Origin: Ooceraea biroi
Lineage: Eukaryota; Arthropoda; Insecta; Hymenoptera; Formicidae
DNA length: 64,000 bases
Assembly (NCBI RefSeq): GCF_003672135.1
Contig: NC_039507.1
Coordinates: forward strand, 17,848,278-17,912,277
Reading direction: 5' to 3'
Part shown: positions 9,963 to 22,455 of the stretch, in pieces
Numbering within the stretch: the first letter of the stretch is position 1
How the letters are laid out: the number at the start of each line of letters is the position of its first letter
Made by a program: the position numbers and the translations under genes
Notes under the pieces: model-generated
Told to the model about the DNA's origin: nothing
Database searches by the model: none
What the model saw: only the letters and a program-made list of their open reading frames with translations

Positions 9963-12900
9963 TTCGCGCGGCCAGCCGAAGTTATCTCTCATCGACGTAC
10001 GGCGAACTTTTAATCGACGTGTCATGTAGAATGCGAACGGCGGACGCGATAACGCGTTTTTGATCTCACCGCGTGAGAGCCCGACGTTAATCGGCCGTGT
10101 CGAACGTCTCCTTTCCGACCGTAACGAATACCGGCTTACAGCCGTCGCGAAATTGATTCATTTTTAAAGAGCATCGAACACGAGTCTCAATCATGCTCTT
10201 AAAGTCGAGGATTAAAGAGATTTCGCGACGCCTGCACTCGCCTGCTGCGCAGAGCAGATCCGACGGGTACACGGGGGCCATCGTAGCGCCAAGCAATCCT
10301 TGAAGAATTTCGTCATAAGCCCGGATTAAGTTATGATGGCCGAGAAACTTCTTCCGTCCATTCACCCCATCCTCTCCGTCCATTCCCTCCAACGTCGCAG
10401 TGACGCGTCGCGAGCAAGCGGCTGCCATCGGACCTCGCCTCGCCCCCGGACCCAGGAAGAATCGAAACCAGTTTCTCTCCTCGCGCAGCTCGCTGTTATT
10501 GTTTCTTTTACGAATCTAAGCGACGGAGATACACACACCCTCGTGGCGACGGAGGAGAGAACGGCGGCGGGGAAACACGCTGGTGAAACATACGGGGCGA
10601 AAAGCCGAACGAAAAAGCCGAACGGAGGCCAACGGAGTCGAGAAATAATGGAACAAGGCAGAGCAACGCGAGCCGGCGCGAAGATACCGCCGAAGAGAAA
10701 AAAGACACGAGACGGGGTAGAAATAAAACGCATCCGTGGTCTATTAAGGTTGGTCTGGACCGTGCTGTCTGTCTATTACGTCTCGCCAGCGAGATACACG
10801 CCTCGACGGTAGATCTGCTTCTCTCCGCTTCGCTCTCCGAGAAAGAGAGAGAGAGAGAAAGCGCGGCGTTGAAGACATGGTATTTACGTCTTATCGGTAA
10901 CGGCACTTCCCTCATTCGGGATATCATTTCCTCGGGAAAATTACCATCTCCCTTGTAGCGGGACGACCTTTCGGGGGTGAGGGAACGCAGGGGGGGAAAA
11001 ACGTCTACCGCGTCGCGTCGGGGCGCCAGATAAAACGTCAGGTATCCTGACGTCGACAGGCGTTTTCGTCGCTCCCTGATATCACCCCCTCCCCCGCCCC
11101 CAAAATGACGCGGCGTCTCCTGCAGCGTCAAAACGGCGACAAGGCGTCCCGCCGATCGGCGATAGGCACGATAATCGATGGCGTATCGGCGGTCGTCGTT
11201 ATTAGTGTCGGCAATAGACTAATCCTGCACTCTAAGATGAACGGCATGTAATCGGCGGTGCAATTACTGTCGCGTTTTCGGCGGATCGATGCTAGGAGCT
11301 GCTCGCGATCGCAATCTGCACCGATAATGGACGCTGTGTCAGTTTGTCTGGAAAATCAACGCCGCTCGGGAAGCAACCGCCGGCAATCCTTGTTTGCAAA
11401 CGGTCGACGTTTGCATTATCGATGTAATTTCCGCTGGAATCTGCGAAAATATCTTAGCCAGAGAGTGTTTTTAATTTGATCTTCGCAGGATTGAGATAAT
11501 ACGATTTTTTCGTGACCGTGTTAGAAAGAAAGTATTTTCGGATCTTAAATTATTTAAAACTTCGAACGAATTTTCGACAGATTTTTCGTGGCTAAAATAA
11601 AAAAGCGGTAATTGAGAATAATTTTTAACATTTTTCAATATTATATGTAATCTGGTGATTAAACCGCGAAGTTAAATTTTCCTAGAAGGCGATTTGCGGT
11701 TTACTGAAAAATCAGACTCTAGCTGTGTACACTCTTGAGGTTTCATTTAGGGGAAATCTCTTGAATCATCAACGTAAAATAACCGCGTTAGTAAACGTCC
11801 TATCCAAATCAGAATAAATTAATTTTTTTCTTCAATATTTAATCATTTGAGATTACGTAGAAAGCTGGTAGAATGCTGGCGCATGTGTTTTTACTTAAGA
11901 GTATTAAAGCCCTCTTATATTTCCGTACGCATAAGAACATGCAGTTAATCTTCAACTAATCCGTATCATCTGAATGTATCGAATGTAACTTAAATCGTAA
12001 CGATCACGCGGCAGTAACGTGCACTGATTTCGCCGAGTAAAATGCGCGCGTACACGGGAGGGGGGCGTCAGGAGGAAATTGCAAATAACACAGCACGGAA
12101 TAGGGGCGCATCAAAGAAGATGATGCACTGCGGGAATTTCATATGCAACACTTCTGTGCCATTTAATCCGAACAACGCCGCGGGATGATTTAGCGTCGTC
12201 GAAGATATTGTGTCCGCCGCTTTTGAATACGTAAGCGAAACGTGTGCGAGTTCGTGCGTTTTCGTGGAAAACACGGGAAATAGCGGCGAGTCTGCGTTGT
12301 CGATATTCGACACTCGTGGCTACGGGATTTATAGACCGTCGTGCTGGCCGCGTCGGGGATTTTTCCGGAAACCGGGCCGATTATCTGGAGAAAAACTCTG
12401 CGGTAGGCCGACGACTGGCCGGGGGAAGAAATGAAGGCAAACAATTACCCCGGCCGGCACTTACGTAAATGGCGGAGAACTAATTAACTTAGAATTCAGT
12501 TTTGTTCTCGGCAACGGACTCGGCTGAAAAACTTTTGCGTGCTTACCAGTTAATTACAGAGCTTGATGAAATATCGGCAAAACTTTAAAGCTTCGTGTAA
12601 TGTGCACGACATTGCCCGTAATGATACGGATTACTTGAATTTAATCTCCCGATTGTGCCTATTTTTAAATCAGATGTCTGCTGAAATCGTCACGGTAGAG
12701 AGCCTCTACTTTAATTACTACAAAAAGCTTTCCTCTTTCTCTCTTGGCGCTTTTCTTCGAGCTTGCACAGCAAAAAAATTTGTGTTAAATTCAACACATT
12801 TTACTTGTCCCAAATATGTTAAACAATTACATTAATATTAATATGTAGGTAATTTAAGAATATTTAATAAATCATTAGTAGGAGAATTGCAATGTTTTGA

Positions 12901-14743
12901 AGCAAGTTTCATGTAAAATGGATATATTTATGTTAAATTTTGTGCTTAAGGAAAATGTTATTTATACGACTCGCTCAATGTCGTACTGCACGTTATCGTC
13001 GCGTTACTTTGAAAAAGGTTGATTTAATATATGTATGGTGACTATTGTATGCAAAATTTTTGATATTGCATATACAATATGTTTTAACATTTGGATTAAT
13101 TGATTATTAATGTAACGTATTAACGTATGAAATTTAACATATAAAGTTCAATTTATACATGAATACGTTGTTTTTTTAATATAAAAATTTTAACGATGAA
13201 AATATTTAACAGAAATACAAAATGTTTGTTGTTGTGTATTTTATCTCTATATTTGATGCAACATTTCTAATAATTAAATGAGATATTGCGGATAATAAAA
13301 TATTTCAAAATTATTACTGCAAAATTACAGCTTTTTGTGTAATAGTTTATTTAACCGTGTAATATATGCATTTTGTATTGTAATACGTGTAATATAAAAT
13401 GTTTGTCACACGTCGAAAATTCAAATGATTAATTTCATGCTATTGCGAAAGGAATAAAAAACAGACATTATTTATTTATTCATTCATTCACTCACTCATT
13501 CATTCATGCTGCCATACGTGTATTAATGCAAACGACGTGTCGCACTCCCGGGAGACGCAGAACTCTCGCAGACAATACCGCTCAGTATTTTCCCCGAGAT
13601 GACCACTCGTAAGAGGTCGTGACGACGATCCGCCACGCTCTCGTCCGTAGCCGGACGGTATCGGATGCGCAGCCACCCCTTTTCTTCGACTTGATAGCAT
13701 TTATCCAGCGCATTCATCGAGAGGGTCGTCGTGATTCCCCGACACGACCCATACCTCGCGGCACGAAGCCGGTTTAAGGAGGCTGCGGCTGTATCAGGAC
13801 ATGGGTTGTGTATCGGGGAAGTCTCCGGTCACGACGGAGACTCTTCCGACCTCCGTTCCCTCTCGGACCCTCGCGCTCCCGTATCGCGGTCGGAATTGCC
13901 CCGCGCACAATGCGGCCGCGATTAAGTTTATTACTTGAGACCGGAGACCGTTAAAAGGCTCAAGTTCATCTCGCCGCGATCGGCGGCGTGCCACCTGTAC
14001 GCCGATTTACCGGATACGAAAGGAGGCGGCGGGTAATTGCTTTCGGCTTGATCCGTTCTCCTCCCGAAACGGAGGCGAGATTTATCGCCGGGCGTTCTCG
14101 CTCGCTCGTCGATACCGACCCCCAAAGCACCCCGAAGGCGATCCGTACACGCCGTCAGCAGCGTCGTAACGTCGGGTTATCGAGCTCGCACCGGCGGACA
14201 CGTCCGCCGTTTAACAACAGAATCGGCGAGACGCGTCGAAATAATTGAAACGGCTGCCTGGCGGGATAGGGTCGGCGTGGCGGAGGTTGCGATGCGCGCG
14301 GGCATGAATGAGAAGGATTCGAAAGCGCGAATGGATTCTGCTGAATCGGCGTTTTTACCGTCGGTGGTGGAGAGGGTGGACGCGGAACGCGCGAAAAAGT
14401 TTGCACGGTGAAATATTTCGAAGTGTGATCTGAAATAGCTATCATTCGAGGGATCGAGCGTTCAAATGTCCGTTTTTCATCTGGTTTCATCGGCATCTCG
14501 CGTTAAACATGCGATCAAAAATTTTAGATCGATTTTCGTGTTTATCCGCGATCATACGAATTCAACAATTGACGTGAACATTTTTTCGTATCTTTGGCAT
14601 CGAAAGTTAAATTTCTTGGGATAATATCGCAATTAATATCACGATTTGTGGATTTGTCACGAACGATATTACGCGTATTACGCACCTTCATAATACAAAT
14701 ACAATATAATCATAATATATAATACAATGGTATTAATGGATAA
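9963..14743. other. Noncoding stretch, GC-rich then AT-rich, no gene recognised
   Basis: The part from 9963 to about 11300 is CpG-rich and has long overlapping frames on both strands (10333-10812 plus; 10508-11131 minus, 207 codons, Ser/Leu-rich) with no domain, so I do not call them genes. A short GA run lies near 10845. The part from about 12770 to 13460 is strongly AT-rich with many ATGTTAAA-like words. The part from 13500 to 14500 is GC-rich again. Confidence 0.5.
13469..13507. repeat. Tetranucleotide (ATTT/ATTC/ACTC)n microsatellite
   Basis: A run of four-base units TTTATTTATTCATTCATTCACTCACTCATTCATTCAT with a constant 4-bp period and point variants between units. Confidence 0.85.
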
Positions 14744-14901
14744 TTATTGTAGAGTTGTGTCGCGACGTGGGCCGTGAACGCGTAGCATCGGAACGACTGA
14801 TCAGTGTAAGACGAGACTGTGAGTGAAGGAGTAAGAGAGAAAGAATGGAATCCCGAAACGTTTTATCTAATCATGCGATGCGGTAGGCATAAGACAAAGG
14901 C

Positions 14902-14950
14902 GTATAAAAGCGATCGGCGGAGTCTAACGAGAGACTCCGCGAGAGTCAGT
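14902..14950 (+). promoter_or_regulatory. TATA-box-like element with downstream hairpin and Inr-like TCAGT
   Basis: TATAAAAG at 14903-14910 matches an arthropod TATA box. Arms GCGGAGTCT (14917-14925) and AGACTCCGC (14932-14940) form a perfect 9-bp stem with a 6-nt loop. An initiator-like TCAGT follows at 14946-14950, but it is about 45 bp from the TATA box, farther than the usual 25 to 33 bp, so its role is uncertain. Confidence 0.35.
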
Positions 14951-15102
14951 CAAGAGTACTGCGAGCAGAGTATATCAGTGTGTATCCTGGAGAGTCAGGG
15001 CGATAGTGTTACGTGAGAGAGTCTTTATCCCATCAAAATATACTGGCAATATATTCCTATATTATACAAATTACATATATTATACAATCCACATTTAATA
15101 TA

Positions 15103-16388
15103 TTGGGTCGTCCGGAAAGTTCGTGCCGATTTTGAAGGAAAATTCAAAGGCAACATTTTTTTATGTCGATAAATATTTATTGACTTACGTATGCACCGTT
15201 TTGCTTCACAACCTTTGTCCATCTTTCACGCAACTGGAAGATTCCATTCTCCCAGAACTTCTTAGGTTTCTCGGCGAAAAACTCCTCAAGGTGGTTTTTT
15301 ATGTCGATCAAAGAGTTGAAGTTCTTGCCGCTAAGAGAATTTTGCAAAGACCTAAATAAGTGAAAGTCTGAAGGTGCAATGTCTGGTGAATACGGTGGGT
15401 GAGGTAGCACATCCCAGCCAAACTCCAACAATTTTTGTCGGGTAGTCAAAGAAACATGAGGTCTGGCATTGTCCTGATGGAACACGACGCCCTTCCTATT
15501 AGCTAATTCTGGACGTTTTTCCTGAATCGCTGTCTTTAATTCGTCCAGTTGCGAGCAGTACTTATCTGCATTTATCGTTTGGTTGTGTGGTAGGAGCTCA
15601 TAATATAGGATTCCTTTCCAATCCCACCAGACACAGAGCATGACTTTTTTTGGATGAAGGCCGGCTTTCGGAGTGGTTAATGCTGGTTCATTTCGCTTAC
15701 CCCAGGATCTTTTTCGTTCTACATTGTTGTAAATGATCCATTTTTCGTCACCCGTCACTAATTGCTTCAAAAATGGTACGTTTTCGTTGCGCTTGTACAG
15801 CGAGTCGCAGATTGAAATGCGATCCATTAAATTTTTTCGGCCAAATTATGCGGAACCCATACATCATAGCGACTTACGTAACCAAGCTTCACTACATGAT
15901 CGTGGACAGTGGTTTTCGATATTTTCAGTATCTCTGCTAATTCACGTGTCGTGTAGCGCGGGTTATTCTCGATCAGTGTCTTGATTTGGTCATCATCAGT
16001 AGTAGAGGATCTGCCCGAGCGTTCTTGGTCTTTAAGGTTAAAATCACCAGCTCTAAACTTAGCGAACCACTTACGTACGGTTCTTTCAGCTAAAGCGCCT
16101 TCTCCGTAAACAGAACATATCGAATTTGTTGCTTGTGAGGCATTTTTGCACTTCCGGTAATAGAAAAGCATCAAGTGTCTAAAATGTTCTTTGTTTTCTT
16201 CCATCTTCAAAAGAGTACAAAACTGACACGAATAACTTTATCTGAAACAACTTTTTTCCTAAAGATGCGTTGAAATGTCACCTTTAAGCATATGTATATA
16301 AATCGTATGTTTTCAATAACATTGATATATTCAGACATGTTCCAACGCCATCTATTAAAAATCGGCACGAACTTTCCGGACGACCCAA
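15103..16388 (-). mobile_element. mariner-family transposon (element 1), 1286 bp
   Basis: Perfect 31-bp terminal inverted repeats (15103-15133 and 16358-16388) begin TTGGGTCGTCCGGAAAGTTC and are flanked by the TA target dinucleotide (15101-15102, 16389-16390). The length of about 1.29 kb is typical of mariner elements. The transposase reads on the minus strand and is disrupted by a single frameshift. The identical ends and otherwise intact frame suggest a fairly recent insertion. It sits inside the candidate LTR at 14748-16430, so it is the younger of the two. Confidence 0.97.
15177..16210 (-). pseudogene. mariner transposase, single frameshift (element 1)
   Basis: This is a DD34D transposase for TA-targeted cut-and-paste transposition. 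The N-terminal part (16210 down to 15827, 127 codons) holds the paired helix-turn-helix region, with FRHLMLFYYRKCKNA, a GRSSTTDD linker and WVPHNLAEK. The C-terminal part (15827 down to 15177) holds the catalytic domain with TGDEKW, HQDNARPH and YSPDIAPSDFHLF; the last two aspartates are separated by 34 residues. The parts are out of phase by one base at a run of six T on the plus strand (15832-15837), where the coding strand appears to have lost one A. The total would be about 344 residues, normal for the family. No other stop is visible. The subfamily is not assigned. Confidence 0.95.
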
Positions 16389-16434
16389 TACATTTTATCT
16401 ATACAAAATACATATAATATCATCTATACATTAT

Positions 16435-18538
16435 TTTACGTTAACACTCTGCAGTTAACAAAAGTGAGATACGAAATAATGATGCTCGTTTGCGTCAATC
16501 ACACGCTGACGATTGGCATTTCTGCAACGGCAAAAATATCCGCGCGAGCGTGGAGCATGAGCGACACGCATTAGCATAAATCGAGGTTTACTCTGGGACA
16601 GTCGGCATCATTTTCGGATGCTGCTCGTCGTGTCGGCCTGATTCTCACTCCCTGTCGGCGGCGAAACTCAAACGTCAAGTTACGGCTTGACGGCTAAATT
16701 CGTTAAGAGGAGTCGTAATAAGGTTGGGACAAAGTTTTGCACGGCTGCAGCTGCTCCCGGTCCTCGCTCAATTTCTACATTTGCCTATGGTGTAAGTGGG
16801 CGTTTCCTCGAACTCGGCAACGCGATTAACCGCCATGTAATCTAATGTGCTCGTTGACAAAAAAATTACAGTTTGCGTGAGCAAGCGCGTTTCGGATTTT
16901 CACGCGGTTTTAAAAAGTTTCGACGTTACGTTTTTGTGACAGTCGTTCGTTTTATAACGACGAATCTCGTAGTCGATTACGGACCTCCCGTGTTACGCGT
17001 GAGTTTGAAAAACTTGTGAATTGCGACTTTTGTTTGGATGCCTTTTTTGTTGGGTACAAGATGAGTCTGGTGCAAGTTCAAATTGCGCGCCGAGAATTTA
17101 TATATTTTTTTCATATAATTAAACAATACAATTACTCGCATGTTAGTGCAAACATGCTGTGTTTTTTAGCTATTTCATTCCAAAAAAAAGCTAAATTTTT
17201 ACTCTTATTTTTATTTCATAAAGCAACACAATTATTAATTTTTATCAATTTTATTGAAAATAAGAAAAATGTGATTTGGCTTTGGGAATTATGACGTGAT
17301 ATAACCAGCTGATATAAATAATATCCACAAAGAAATATGAAATACGCGTTGAAATTATAACAGCTTGTCCATTAACTAATTTCTTATTACGCTACGACAA
17401 AACTATTTTGCGTTATTAAATTGGACATGCAGGAAAAATGAGAATATTTTCATACATTATGATACACTATTTTGACTGCATCGTGTATCTCTCGCAGGAG
17501 ATATGTCTGCTCCGTGCATGTTACCTATGTAATTTTCGGCGAGATGTTATTAGCTCTATACTAGCCATGCTACTGTCAAAATGTTACTAGCGTTAATTAA
17601 TATAACGATCCATTTCATTAGATGAAGAGATGCACGTGAGGAACAATTAAACAATTAAAATTATTCAAGAAGGAATTCATGGATATCTCTTTACGCGCGC
17701 AAGATTACCAAGAAAAATGTATGCAATGTCATATCCGATGTTTATGTTGGATTACGCGGTAATTTTATTTGACTATTTTTCTTTTTCCCACATGGATATT
17801 TATTTACGATATATATGCATGATACGTAAATCATATTAAGCCCGAAATGTATATTTAGTGCATAATGCCTGAGAGATGTAGCCTAGCATTTCATGTGGCT
17901 ATGCGACGTACCTGTTTGCTTGCGAACTAATTTCTATCTAAATATTTACGCGCCCGATATTTCAAGAGAAATGCAACAATGGTACAAATTAGGTTACCCG
18001 TATACGAGGTTAATGGCATTAATTTAGCTCCATAGTTCTTGTTGCAACTCAAAGGATATCTCGACGATGATATAACTGCAGGCGCGCACGTTTTGCCATC
18101 TCGACTACTATTCCGAGGGAGACCTATTAGCAAGTTCGCCGTAAAGCTAGTCTGTAAATATGTACGATGAAGTACGACGGAGGATTCTAAATTTGGACAG
18201 GAATACTCGCGACTTTCTTGGATCTCTTTAGCGAATTACATGATTTGAATTTAGGGTACGAAAGCGTGGAAAGGGAATTTGGCAGCAACGCGCCACATTA
18301 AATCGAATATTATCAGCTAACGCGGAAATCGAATTTACGCATTACCGAATTACGTGACGAATCGAGTTTTCTACAATTTGCCATTAAGGTCATGCATCCC
18401 AAGAATATACATGCATCTCTAAAGTAAAGCAAAGTTTGAGGAAGCGTACAATTGTGTGCCTCAAATATCCGCATGTCGAATACTCTCGCCTCTGTCCTTT
18501 CCCATTTGCGCATCAATAAAAACGCGCATTCGGAAGCA
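16435..18538. other. Noncoding stretch, no gene recognised
   Basis: Mixed composition, AT-rich from about 17090 to 17860. Short frames (17016-17294 plus, 18313-18579 minus) carry no recognisable domain. I see no repeats with defined ends here. Confidence 0.5.
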
Positions 18539-18602
18539 CCCACGTAGAAATTGCCGAGGTTGTTTAACTGGCCCAACATTGGCCTAGTATTGGTAGCCCA
18601 GA

Positions 18603-18668
18603 GTACGGCAGCGGCGTTACACTCCAGTGTCGGATCTGTACTGGCACAATACTGGCGGCCAGTACTGC
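18603..18668 (+). repeat. Direct repeat unit 1 of the CCAGTACTGG element
   Basis: The unit runs from GTACGGCAGCGGCGTTACAC to GGCCAGTACTGC. It differs from the unit at 19414-19479 at only a few bases and holds three CCAGTACTGG-like half or full palindromes. Confidence 0.8.
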
Positions 18669-19413
18669 AAAGAGTTGGCAGACAGTCTTGTCCCAGTACT
18701 TATTAAAAACCGGGCCACGTGACGGGCCATTATAAAATACAGACATGGACCAGTACTGGTTGCGAGACAGGCCATGCTTCGGCAACCGACACAGACCCAG
18801 CATTGGACTACATACATTGCCGATAATATATAACTAGCAACACAGGCGCGCTATAAATAAAATAAGAAATAAAAAAAAATAAAATAAAAATAATATAATA
18901 AATACAATTGTCAATATAACCGCACTGACAGCCAATATGACATTCTGACATTCGCAACACGAAGTTCAAGTCACACGAAATTCGTCGCGGAAAAGAGGCC
19001 TCAATATTCGATAAAAAAGAACTTAACGAAGTTAACACGCCTTTTTTAGAATAGGATTATAACGATATATTGATTCACCAGCGACCGATAGATGGCCAGA
19101 TCAGGCGTGACGTTCTCGCTAGAAACATTTGCGTTATCACGTATAAATAACCATCCGGAAAACCGATTTAACATCTTTTTCTTTTAAACGCGATATTAAT
19201 TCACGCGACATTTACTAAATGATTTTACTAATGTTGTTTGCATTAGTCTTTGTTTATAATATTTAAGTCACAAATACAAATAGTACAAAATACATATATA
19301 TAAAATACATTAATACATTAATTGGTCCACTTTTATGCCCAATGCTGGTGCAGTTATTTACCGAATACTGGTCCATATATTATTGCCAGTGTCGGATCAG
19401 TACTGGCAATTAA

Positions 19414-19479
19414 GTACGGCATGGCGTTACACTCCCGTGTCGAATCTGTACTGGCACAATACTGGCGGCCAGTACTGCC
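19414..19479 (+). repeat. Direct repeat unit 2 of the CCAGTACTGG element
   Basis: The partner of 18603-18668, in the same orientation and about 811 bp away, near the right end of the element. Confidence 0.8.
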
Positions 19480-19534
19480 ACGATGGCAAACGGTACAGTC
19501 CCAGTATTGGACCGTTTTGAAATTTCTACGTGGG

Positions 19535-21506
19535 CAGGTACATCCTATAGAAACGTTGCGGCAATGACTTTGTACGAGCGGGATTCGCACGATCGATAGA
19601 CCACCCGCGATATATACGCATTATCATTCTCGCTGGCAACGCAAGAAACCCAATTAAACTCGGCCAAGAATTCCGCGACAAATTGCATTCCGTTCTTAAA
19701 ACCCTTAATGACTTTCGCTTTCGCTGTATTCGTAGCCGTTGCGGCTTATTTTAAGGCGAGAATGTCACGGCGAGAGAACTCCCCAGCGCGGGGGTGTAAG
19801 CGTGCGAGAGCGAAGTGCGGACCGACGCCCTTTCGTCGGGCGTCGCGGCGTCTTTCTGCAAAAGGGCGTAGCGTCGAATGATTAACCGTGCGTACATCTA
19901 TTTCTCGCCGGGTAATTTGTCGCGTTAATTAGCCGTGTAACGAGGTCAGAGTGGCTCGCAGCGGCGTGCCTTTCGGCACGCTTCCACGATGGCGATCCTC
20001 ACGGGTGCATTGTGTTGACGCATATAAGCGTTTATTAGGTCATTACCGATGCTCATTCTTACGCATGATCGCCGAGAAAGAGGCAGTAGACCAGGCGCGA
20101 TGAAAGGCAGCACGGAGTGCTCGTAAATCACGCCGCGGTTCGAATGAGCTTCGGATTCCACTCCGTGTATTAAAACGAGGATTGATTGCCGCACGTGTCA
20201 CGCGAATTTGTCCGTCTCCGGAGTATCGCTGCAAATGATCTCCAAGTGTATTTTTTTCTCGTTCCTCTCTTTCATTCCCTCGGGGAGATTCACGTGCAGA
20301 TGTAGCGTCTGTCTTATGTAACGTGTCATTGTCGATTTGTATATACGGCTGGATCTGGAAATTTACGTTACGAAAAATTTGCGAATGATATTTCGCGTTT
20401 GCGCGTGCACGGAGATGCAAATGTTTAATTTATTATTATTTAAACGAGTTTCTCCACGAGTATGGAACAAGGATTTCTCAGCAACAGCATCACGTCATCG
20501 TGTAACAGCGTGCTGCATCCCGCCGGGACAAATAAGCGGAGGTGTTCGGTTTCAAATGGGGTTTAAGATTATGCGACGTCTCCGCCGCTGAAAATTTAAA
20601 GGCCATCCCGCATTTAGAGGCCCGTCGTGCGTGCGGTGCCACGTCAATCCTCGGGTTAGCACACGGCTAATGATATCACGAGCTGTCCAAACCTTTTAAA
20701 TTGCGGCCGCATCGGTCGATCGCAATATCGTTTATTCGTTTGACACCAGAGCGTCGTCGAATTATCATTTCAAGCGACAATTACGCTGTTCGTGATCATA
20801 ACGGGACGGATAACGATGGAGGCCGCGCGTTCGTATTTATCTCAGCGTCCGATTTCCTGACGGGATAACTGCGTGTTATCACATTTTGACAGCCGAGGGA
20901 ACGAAAATCACAATTTGACCCCGAAAACGGATCGCCGGCCATTCCTTCCGCACCGGTTCTCGAATGCCGACATAAAACCGTGTGCGTATGTACACATCAC
21001 TTATTCGCGGTGCACGCACGCGATAATGCGTTCTTTTGTGGATATAAATTACGCACACGGTACCCTATAACTTAAGCCATGCGATACGAGAAAATGAACC
21101 CATAACCCATCCTCGTTTATCCTCGTGTAATATAGGTATACTATATTGCCCGTCACCCATGGCGAGCATAAATCTCATTGCGCCGAATACCGTTTTATAA
21201 TTAATGGCGCTGGCCCTCTCAGGCGTACGTCGCGGAAAAAAAGATATTGCTCTCATCCATTTTACAGAATCACCTAAGTTATCATCTAAACGTTGATTAT
21301 TTCAGCGGGCATTTTCGACTGCACCATCATTAATTTCTCACGACTCGGATTCAGACGGCTCGAGTCGTTTTTTTCCGACAGCCAATATCTTTGTTTGCTG
21401 ACATGTGCGTATGAAATGCGCGTGTGCAATACACACGGATGATGAGTTATCAAATTATAATAAATAACTAGCATGGTTACATAAGAAGACATTAAATAAC
21501 TAAAGA
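19535..21506. other. Noncoding stretch, no gene recognised
   Basis: GC-moderate DNA with short overlapping frames and no recognisable domain. It ends at the 8-bp target duplication AAAACGTT (21507-21514) of the next element. Confidence 0.5.
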
Positions 21507-21514
21507 AAAACGTT

Positions 21515-22455
21515 GGTAAATATTCACTTATGGTCAGCACCCGCAAATGTCAATGACCTTGACATATGTTATAGAGGTCATCATTCTAAGTAACCTTCTA
21601 CAAGTTTTAGCCGTCGCTCGTTGTTTATTAAAAAGTTATTAACAAAAAAAGTTTAATGATTTCGCACGACTTTTCAGCTATCCACGCGAAGCAAGAACAT
21701 GATATTGACATATATTACAAAGGTCACTTTCTCGAATAACCCGCACTAGGTTTTAGTCGTCGATCGTTGTTTATTAAAAAGTTATTAACAAAAGAAGTTT
21801 CGAAAATGTAGTAGTTATTTTGAATATTCAAAGACATAAACGACGAATATGTATATGAACGAAGGAAGGAAAGTCATTTAAAGCAGTGAATCGTTAATAT
21901 TTAGAATAGTTTGTTTTAATATAAGTACAAAGTATTCTCTGCTTTAACCTAACCTAACCTAACCTAACCTAAGTTTTTAAGTAAGGTCCTTTAGAGAAAA
22001 TCTTTGAACTACGATAAATAAAAACTTGGAATGTCGAATAGATTACTACGTCATAGATAAACACGACTGTTCTTCATTTACAACTCTCCTATACAAACTA
22101 TTCTCTGCTTTAATAAAAAAATATATTAATGATTCACTGCTTTAAATGATTTTCCTTTGTTCATGCATGCACTATTTTACATACACATTAGTAGTTTATG
22201 CCCGATACCGTGTGTTCCGCCAATAATTGTAGTCAAAGGGTATGTCCTTGACAATATAAATTTAATGAAAATCCTTACCATGTACATGGTGTCCAATAAT
22301 TACGTATAATTTGTAAGATTTATTTTGTTAATAACTTTTTAATGAACAGTGAGCGACGGCTAAAACTTGTTGCCTGTTACTCAGAAAGGTTACCTCTATA
22401 ACATATGTCAAGGTCATTGACATTTGCGGGTGCTGACCATAAGTGAATATTTACC
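21515..22455. mobile_element. Long-TIR non-autonomous DNA transposon, 8-bp TSD family, copy 2
   Basis: A 941-bp element with perfect 8-bp flanking duplications AAAACGTT (21507-21514, 22456-22463). It begins GGTAAATATTCACTTATGG and ends with the reverse complement. The arms are about 140 bp. The inner arm sequence (from GACATATGTT through the AAAAAGTTATTAACAAAA block) is shared with copies 1 and 3, while the outer 44 bp are peculiar to this copy yet identical between its own two ends. A second arm-like module lies at about 21700-21800. Five CCTAA units lie at 21946-21972. The interior is somewhat rearranged relative to copies 1 and 3. No coding capacity. Confidence 0.9.
21946..21972 (-). repeat. 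Telomere-like TTAGG run inside the copy 2 element
   Basis: Five consecutive AACCT units (TTAGG on the minus strand), the longest perfect run in the window. It directly follows the shared CTCTGCTTT word that flanks the array in copy 1. Confidence 0.9.

Larger units (their letters stand above)
14748..16430 (+). mobile_element. Candidate solo LTR interrupted by a mariner
   Basis: If the mariner (15103-16388) and its TA duplication are removed, about 395 bp remain. They begin TGTAGAGTTG and end CATCTATACA, with TG...CA termini flanked by TTAT on both sides (14744-14747 and 16431-16434). Inside are a TATA-box-like GTATAAAAG (14902-14910) and a stable hairpin just downstream. This is the layout expected of a long terminal repeat left by recombination. 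The 4-bp duplication is AT-rich and could be chance, there is no second LTR nearby and no polyadenylation signal is clear. An ordinary host promoter is an alternative. Confidence 0.35.
18539..19534. mobile_element. CCAGTACTGG-rich non-autonomous element
   Basis: About 996 bp lies between inverted termini CCCACGTAGAAATT (18539) and the reverse complement ending at 19534. Both ends are filled with variants of the palindrome CCAGTACTGG (CCAGTATTGG, CCAGCATTGG and similar; around a dozen). A nearly identical segment of about 65 bp, from GTACGGCA to CCAGTACTGC, occurs in direct orientation at 18603-18668 and 19414-19479. The middle (about 18830-19320) is AT-rich and unrelated to the ends. No coding capacity and no convincing target duplication were found, so the outer boundaries are probable rather than proven. 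Confidence 0.6.

Noticed and set aside
10333..11131. Overlapping long frames on both strands (159 codons plus, 207 codons minus)
   Set aside because: Ser/Arg/Leu-rich translations driven by GC-rich and GA-rich composition, no domain, and open simultaneously on both strands.
20138..20160. GGTTCGAATGAG resembling a tRNA T-loop
   Set aside because: The 3' half of the arm does not pair and no cloverleaf can be built around it.
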